7,450 bases of DNA from Nitrospirota bacterium (GTDB lineage Bacteria; Nitrospirota; Nitrospiria; Nitrospirales; NS-4): positions 1 to 7,450 of the forward strand of contig VBOF01000135.1 in NCBI GenBank assembly GCA_005877855.1, given 5' to 3'. Made by a program: the position numbers and the translations under genes. How positions within the stretch are numbered: the first letter of the stretch is position 1; every line of letters begins with the position of its first letter. The notes under the pieces are model-generated. The model worked only from the letters and a program-made list of their open reading frames with translations. It ran no database searches and was not told the DNA's origin. Positions 5,177-7,450 of the stretch are shown here, in pieces.

Positions 5177-6168
5177 GGCATCGGACAGCCATTGTCAGGA
5201 CGCTGCGGAATCTTGATCCGGTGCGTCCCGCGCGGCAGGTAGTCCTTACGGATCTCGGGGTTGAGGAGCTTCAGCTCGAGGAAATAGGTGCCGAACTCCT
5301 CCGCCACGGCGGCCAGATGGCGCCGGTCTTCCTTGATGTTCACCGTCACCACTTCGGTGGCCAGCGGCGGATAGAGATCGGCCTTGGCCACGCCCAGGTA
5401 CTTCTCCGGCTGGGAGAAGATCTCCTTGCTCGCGATGATGCGGGGCACGTAGCGCATGGTCTCTGATGAGTTGTAGTGCATCTTCCAGTAGTCGTCGACC
5501 CGTTGCTCGCGCATGGCCTTGCGGATGTTGACATCGCCAGCGTTATAGGCCGCCATGACCAGGAACCAGTCACCGAAAGTGTCGTGCAGCTTCTTCAGGT
5601 ACTTGACCGCAGCCTCGGTCGAGAGCTCAAGGTTGCGGCGGTCGTCCTTCCAGTAGTTATGCTGCAGCGAAAAGCGCCGCCCGGTCGATGGGACGAACTG
5701 CCAGGGCCCGGACGCTTTGGCGCGTGAATAAGCAGCCGAGATGCATTTGCTCTCGACGAGCAAGATGAACTTCAGATCGTCCGGCATCCCGGCTTCGGCC
5801 AACTGGCGCTCGGCGGACGGAAAGCAGCGACCAGTGCGCTTCGCCAGGATGATGCTGTCCCCTTCGTCTTCCAGAAAGTGGTAGAACTCGAACTCGATCC
5901 GTTCCCGCACCTGCCAGACGTTGAGGGGCACCGTGGAACCAGCGAACGTGATGGTATCCGGCAGTCGGTAGGAACTGAGGAACGGCCTCGATCGAGCCTC
6001 GCCGTAGCGCACGAACTCCGGTGGCAACGGCACCAGCGCCCCGGCCGCGCCCGCTGACGGGACCGCTTGATCTTGATCGCTCTTGGTATCGGTCGCCAAC
6101 GGCACGGTCAGAAGCACGACGGCCGCAAGCACGGATCGAGATTGGACGATCCATTCCGTTTGACTCAT
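5149..6168 (-). CDS. MltD-like lytic transglycosylase (SLT domain) with signal peptide
   Basis: The enzyme should cleave the MurNAc-GlcNAc bond of peptidoglycan, leaving 1,6-anhydro ends, during wall growth or remodelling. The 339 residues start with a signal peptide or anchor (hydrophobic at about 12-26), so it acts in the periplasm. The SLT domain covers roughly residues 125-235. It includes the catalytic E139 in 'FILLVESK', the 'GPWQFVPSTGR' motif (154-164) in place of the common GLWQFM, 'YLKKLHDTFGDW' (190-201) and 'AAYNAG' (206-211). Residues 283-322 look like one degenerate LysM module: a helix-strand pattern with 'LAAVAEEFGT', 'LLNPEI' and 'LPRGTHRIKIP'. Typical MltD proteins carry clear LysM repeats, so peptidoglycan binding here may be weak. 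The ATG has an AGGAGGG five bases upstream. It is the first gene of the minus-strand cluster. Confidence 0.93.
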   Translation of the reverse strand: MSQTEWIVQSRSVLAAVVLLTVPLATDTKSDQDQAVPSAGAAGALVPLPPEFVRYGEARSRPFLSSYRLPDTITFAGSTVPLNVWQVRERIEFEFYHFLEDEGDSIILAKRTGRCFPSAERQLAEAGMPDDLKFILLVESKCISAAYSRAKASGPWQFVPSTGRRFSLQHNYWKDDRRNLELSTEAAVKYLKKLHDTFGDWFLVMAAYNAGDVNIRKAMREQRVDDYWKMHYNSSETMRYVPRIIASKEIFSQPEKYLGVAKADLYPPLATEVVTVNIKEDRRHLAAVAEEFGTYFLELKLLNPEIRKDYLPRGTHRIKIPQRPDNGCPMPCDKADEPR

Positions 6169-6173
6169 ACGTA

Positions 6174-6180
6174 CCCTCCT
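6174..6180 (-). promoter_or_regulatory. Ribosome binding site of the lytic transglycosylase gene
   Basis: AGGAGGG on the minus strand lies five bases before the ATG at 6168 and fixes the start of the transglycosylase. Confidence 0.8.
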
Positions 6181-6193
6181 ACCGTATCATGTG

Positions 6194-6222
6194 ATTCTAG
6201 CAAGGGTTTCCCTAAGCGGCAA
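6194..6222 (-). promoter_or_regulatory. Sigma-70-type promoter of the transglycosylase cluster
   Basis: On the minus strand, TTGCCG (6217-6222) and TAGAAT (6194-6199) are separated by exactly 17 bases. They match the -35 and -10 consensus at four and five of six positions. The predicted transcript starts near 6187, leaving an untranslated leader of about 18 bases that includes the Shine-Dalgarno sequence. Confidence 0.65.
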
Positions 6223-6230
6223 GGTAAATC

Positions 6231-6239
6231 TGGTAGAAT
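6231..6239 (+). promoter_or_regulatory. Extended -10 promoter TGG-TAGAAT of the uracil-DNA glycosylase gene
   Basis: TAGAAT (6234-6239) is preceded by TGG, an extended -10 element that can work without a good -35. It ends seven bases before the ATG at 6247, so transcription should begin at the start codon itself. No Shine-Dalgarno sequence lies between them. The same GATTCTA/TAGAATC pair forms an inverted repeat with the divergent -10 box (6193-6199 with 6234-6240). Confidence 0.55.
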
Positions 6240-6246
6240 CCCGCGC

Positions 6247-6948
6247 ATGTCCCACCTCAGGGTCCTGCATGACGCCATCATCGCCTGTCACCGGTGCCCC
6301 CGTCTCGTGACCTACCGTGAGGAGATCGGACATCGCAAAACGCGTCGTTTCCACGGCTGGACGTATTGGGGGAAACCCGTCCCCGGCTTCGGGGACGTCA
6401 AGGCCCGTCTATTGATCGTGGGCCTCGCACCGGCGGCGCACGGTGGCAACCGCACGGGACGGATGTTCACCGGAGACCGCAGCGGCGATTGGCTCTACGG
6501 CACCCTGCACCGGTTCGGCTTTGCCAGCCAGGCCGAGTCGGTTTCTCAGGACGACGGGATGCGCCTGATCGACTGCTACATCACGGCCACAGTCCGCTGC
6601 GCGCCCCCGGGCAACAAACCCCTCCCCCAGGAATCCGACCAGTGCCGGCCCTTCCTTGTGGAGGAGCTGCGGCTGCTTACCCGCGTCCGCGTTGTGGTAG
6701 CCCTGGGGAAGATCGCGTTCGACGGCTATCTCAAGGCCTGCCGCGAGCTCGGCCACGTGTTGCCCCGCCCGCTCCCTGCCTTCGGACACGGGCGGGTCTA
6801 CCGGCTCCCGTGGGGCGTCGCGCTGATCGGGTCCTACCATCCATCCCAGCAGAATACCTTTACCGGAAAGCTGACGGGACCGATGTTCGCCTCGATATTT
6901 GCGACGGCTAAGGGAGTGCTGACGAAACCGACTGCAGGCGCTCGCTAA
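6247..6948 (+). CDS. udgB: Uracil-DNA glycosylase, family 5 (UDGb), iron-sulfur type
   Basis: This enzyme removes uracil, and in this family other deaminated bases such as hypoxanthine, from DNA and starts base-excision repair. The 233 residues contain four cysteines placed for a 4Fe-4S cluster: C14 and C17 in 'CHRCPRL', C118 in 'VRCAPPGNKP' and C133. Motif 1 is 'GLAPAAHGGNRTGRMFTGD' (59-77). It lacks the acidic or Asn residue used for catalysis in other UDG families, which is characteristic of family 5. The closing motif is 'SYHPSQQNTFTGKLT' (196-210) with H198. The frame is open further upstream to 6067, but that part lies over the divergent gene, and the conserved protein begins at this ATG. 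The gene appears monocistronic and probably leaderless. Its TAA stop overlaps the stop codon of the convergent gene. Family 4 is the alternative, but the motif 1 wording argues against it. Confidence 0.93.
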   Translation: MSHLRVLHDAIIACHRCPRLVTYREEIGHRKTRRFHGWTYWGKPVPGFGDVKARLLIVGLAPAAHGGNRTGRMFTGDRSGDWLYGTLHRFGFASQAESVSQDDGMRLIDCYITATVRCAPPGNKPLPQESDQCRPFLVEELRLLTRVRVVVALGKIAFDGYLKACRELGHVLPRPLPAFGHGRVYRLPWGVALIGSYHPSQQNTFTGKLTGPMFASIFATAKGVLTKPTAGAR

Positions 6949-7421
6949 CGACTCTTCGCACCGTCCAGTTCGTCGAGCGCCAGCTGGATCTGGCGGCGCT
7001 CGGCCACGAATTGGGGAGCGGTGAGCCGGGACATCAGGCCCTGGTAGTTGTGCCGGGCGGCGTCCCGCTCCCCGATCGCGACGAGCACCTTGTTGTATTC
7101 AAGCGAGCAGCTCCCCCACGCCCGTCCCGTCTCCAGGAAGGCGCGGTTGGCGTCGATGAGGTCTACGGAATTAGTCCGCCGGGCCTCGCGCTCGTACCCT
7201 GCCGTCTCGATCAGCGCGTCGTTCAGGGCTGTAAGTTGGCTGAGCACCTCCCGGCGCGCCTCCGGGGTCAGCGTGACGGCGAACTGTGCGGTGGCTTGGT
7301 TGCAGGCAGCGCCTAGCGCGCTCGCTTCGTGCATGAGGGCACGATAATTCGGCGCACAGGCGGTTGACGCACACAGGAGGAACGCAAATGCGATGAGGCG
7401 GGCAGCAGCCCACTTTCCCAC
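6945..7421 (-). CDS. Putative lipoprotein or exported helical protein, unknown function
   Basis: From the GTG at 7421 the product has 158 residues. It begins 'MGKWAAARLIAFAFLLCAS', a clear signal peptide, and then 'TACAPNY'. C22 could be a lipidated cysteine, but the lipobox (S-T-A-C) lacks the usual Leu at -3, so signal peptidase I processing is not excluded. The mature part (about 136 residues) is rich in Ala, Arg, Glu and Leu without prolines over long stretches. It is probably an all-helical bundle or coiled coil; two more cysteines (in 'AACNQ' and 'GSCSLEYN') could pair. I recognise no family. A TTG at 7439 would add six residues, but it has no spaced Shine-Dalgarno sequence, and the GTG gives a better signal peptide. 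The gene converges on udgB, sharing CTAA for both stops. Confidence 0.75.
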   Translation of the reverse strand: MGKWAAARLIAFAFLLCASTACAPNYRALMHEASALGAACNQATAQFAVTLTPEARREVLSQLTALNDALIETAGYEREARRTNSVDLIDANRAFLETGRAWGSCSLEYNKVLVAIGERDAARHNYQGLMSRLTAPQFVAERRQIQLALDELDGAKSR

Positions 7422-7427
7422 GGCCGT

Positions 7428-7436
7428 ATTATGCCA
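7428..7436 (-). promoter_or_regulatory. Extended -10 element TGG-CATAAT before the lipoprotein gene
   Basis: On the minus strand CATAAT (7428-7433) is preceded by TGG and ends six bases before the GTG at 7421. This is nearly the same geometry as at udgB. A -35 at normal spacing would lie outside the window. No Shine-Dalgarno sequence is placed for the GTG, so a leaderless mRNA is likely. Confidence 0.4.
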
Positions 7437-7450
7437 CAACCCCTCACCGC

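Noticed and set aside
6067..6246. 60-codon N-terminal extension of the uracil-DNA glycosylase
   Set aside because: It overlaps the divergent transglycosylase coding region and both promoters. The conserved protein begins at the ATG at 6247.
1..7450. Defence system, prophage, CRISPR or insertion sequence
   Set aside because: No transposase, integrase, nuclease cassette, direct-repeat array or tRNA junction is seen. Gene content and base composition look uniform and chromosomal.

Overview
The window is about 7.4 kb of dense, GC-rich bacterial chromosome and looks like core genome rather than a mobile or defence island. The block rpsA-sppA-ihfB followed by a protein made of repeated PCP_red domains, plus a family 5 uracil-DNA glycosylase and an SLT-type transglycosylase, best fits a Nitrospirota (Nitrospira-like) genome. 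This placement is inferred from gene content. NC10 or a deltaproteobacterial lineage is the main alternative. I see no tRNA, rRNA, CRISPR array, transposase or prophage gene.

Left part, + strand (1-2662): the 3' end of ribosomal protein S1, then sppA (membrane signal peptide peptidase), ihfB (IHF/HU DNA-bending protein) and a 337-residue soluble protein. The last carries four tandem copies of the small domain normally found at the C-terminus of the BchB/ChlB subunit of dark-operative protochlorophyllide reductase. Gaps between these genes are 9-12 bases, so they probably form one operon. A 274-base spacer (2663-2936) follows, with a GC-rich dispersed-type palindrome (2674-2696) and smaller hairpins.

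Middle (2937-6168): an exported protein of unknown function on the + strand runs into the 3' end of a three-gene minus-strand cluster. In transcription order this cluster is an SLT lytic transglycosylase, a glycerate 2-kinase overlapping it by 28 bases, and a 59-residue single-pass membrane protein (3582-3761) with a strong ribosome binding site. That small gene is easy to miss; its last 15 bases overlap the convergent + strand gene.

Right part (6169-7450): a 78-base divergent promoter region serves the transglycosylase (minus) and a type 5 uracil-DNA glycosylase (plus). The glycosylase meets a minus-strand putative lipoprotein tail to tail, and the two stop codons share the four bases CTAA.

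Three points merit a second look: the stand-alone four-copy PCP_red protein inside a translation/nucleoid operon with no visible bacteriochlorophyll genes; the unannotated small membrane protein; and a recurring start-site architecture in which a -10-like hexamer lies 6-7 bases before ATG/GTG with no Shine-Dalgarno sequence at three separate genes (2937, 6247, 7421), which suggests leaderless mRNAs.
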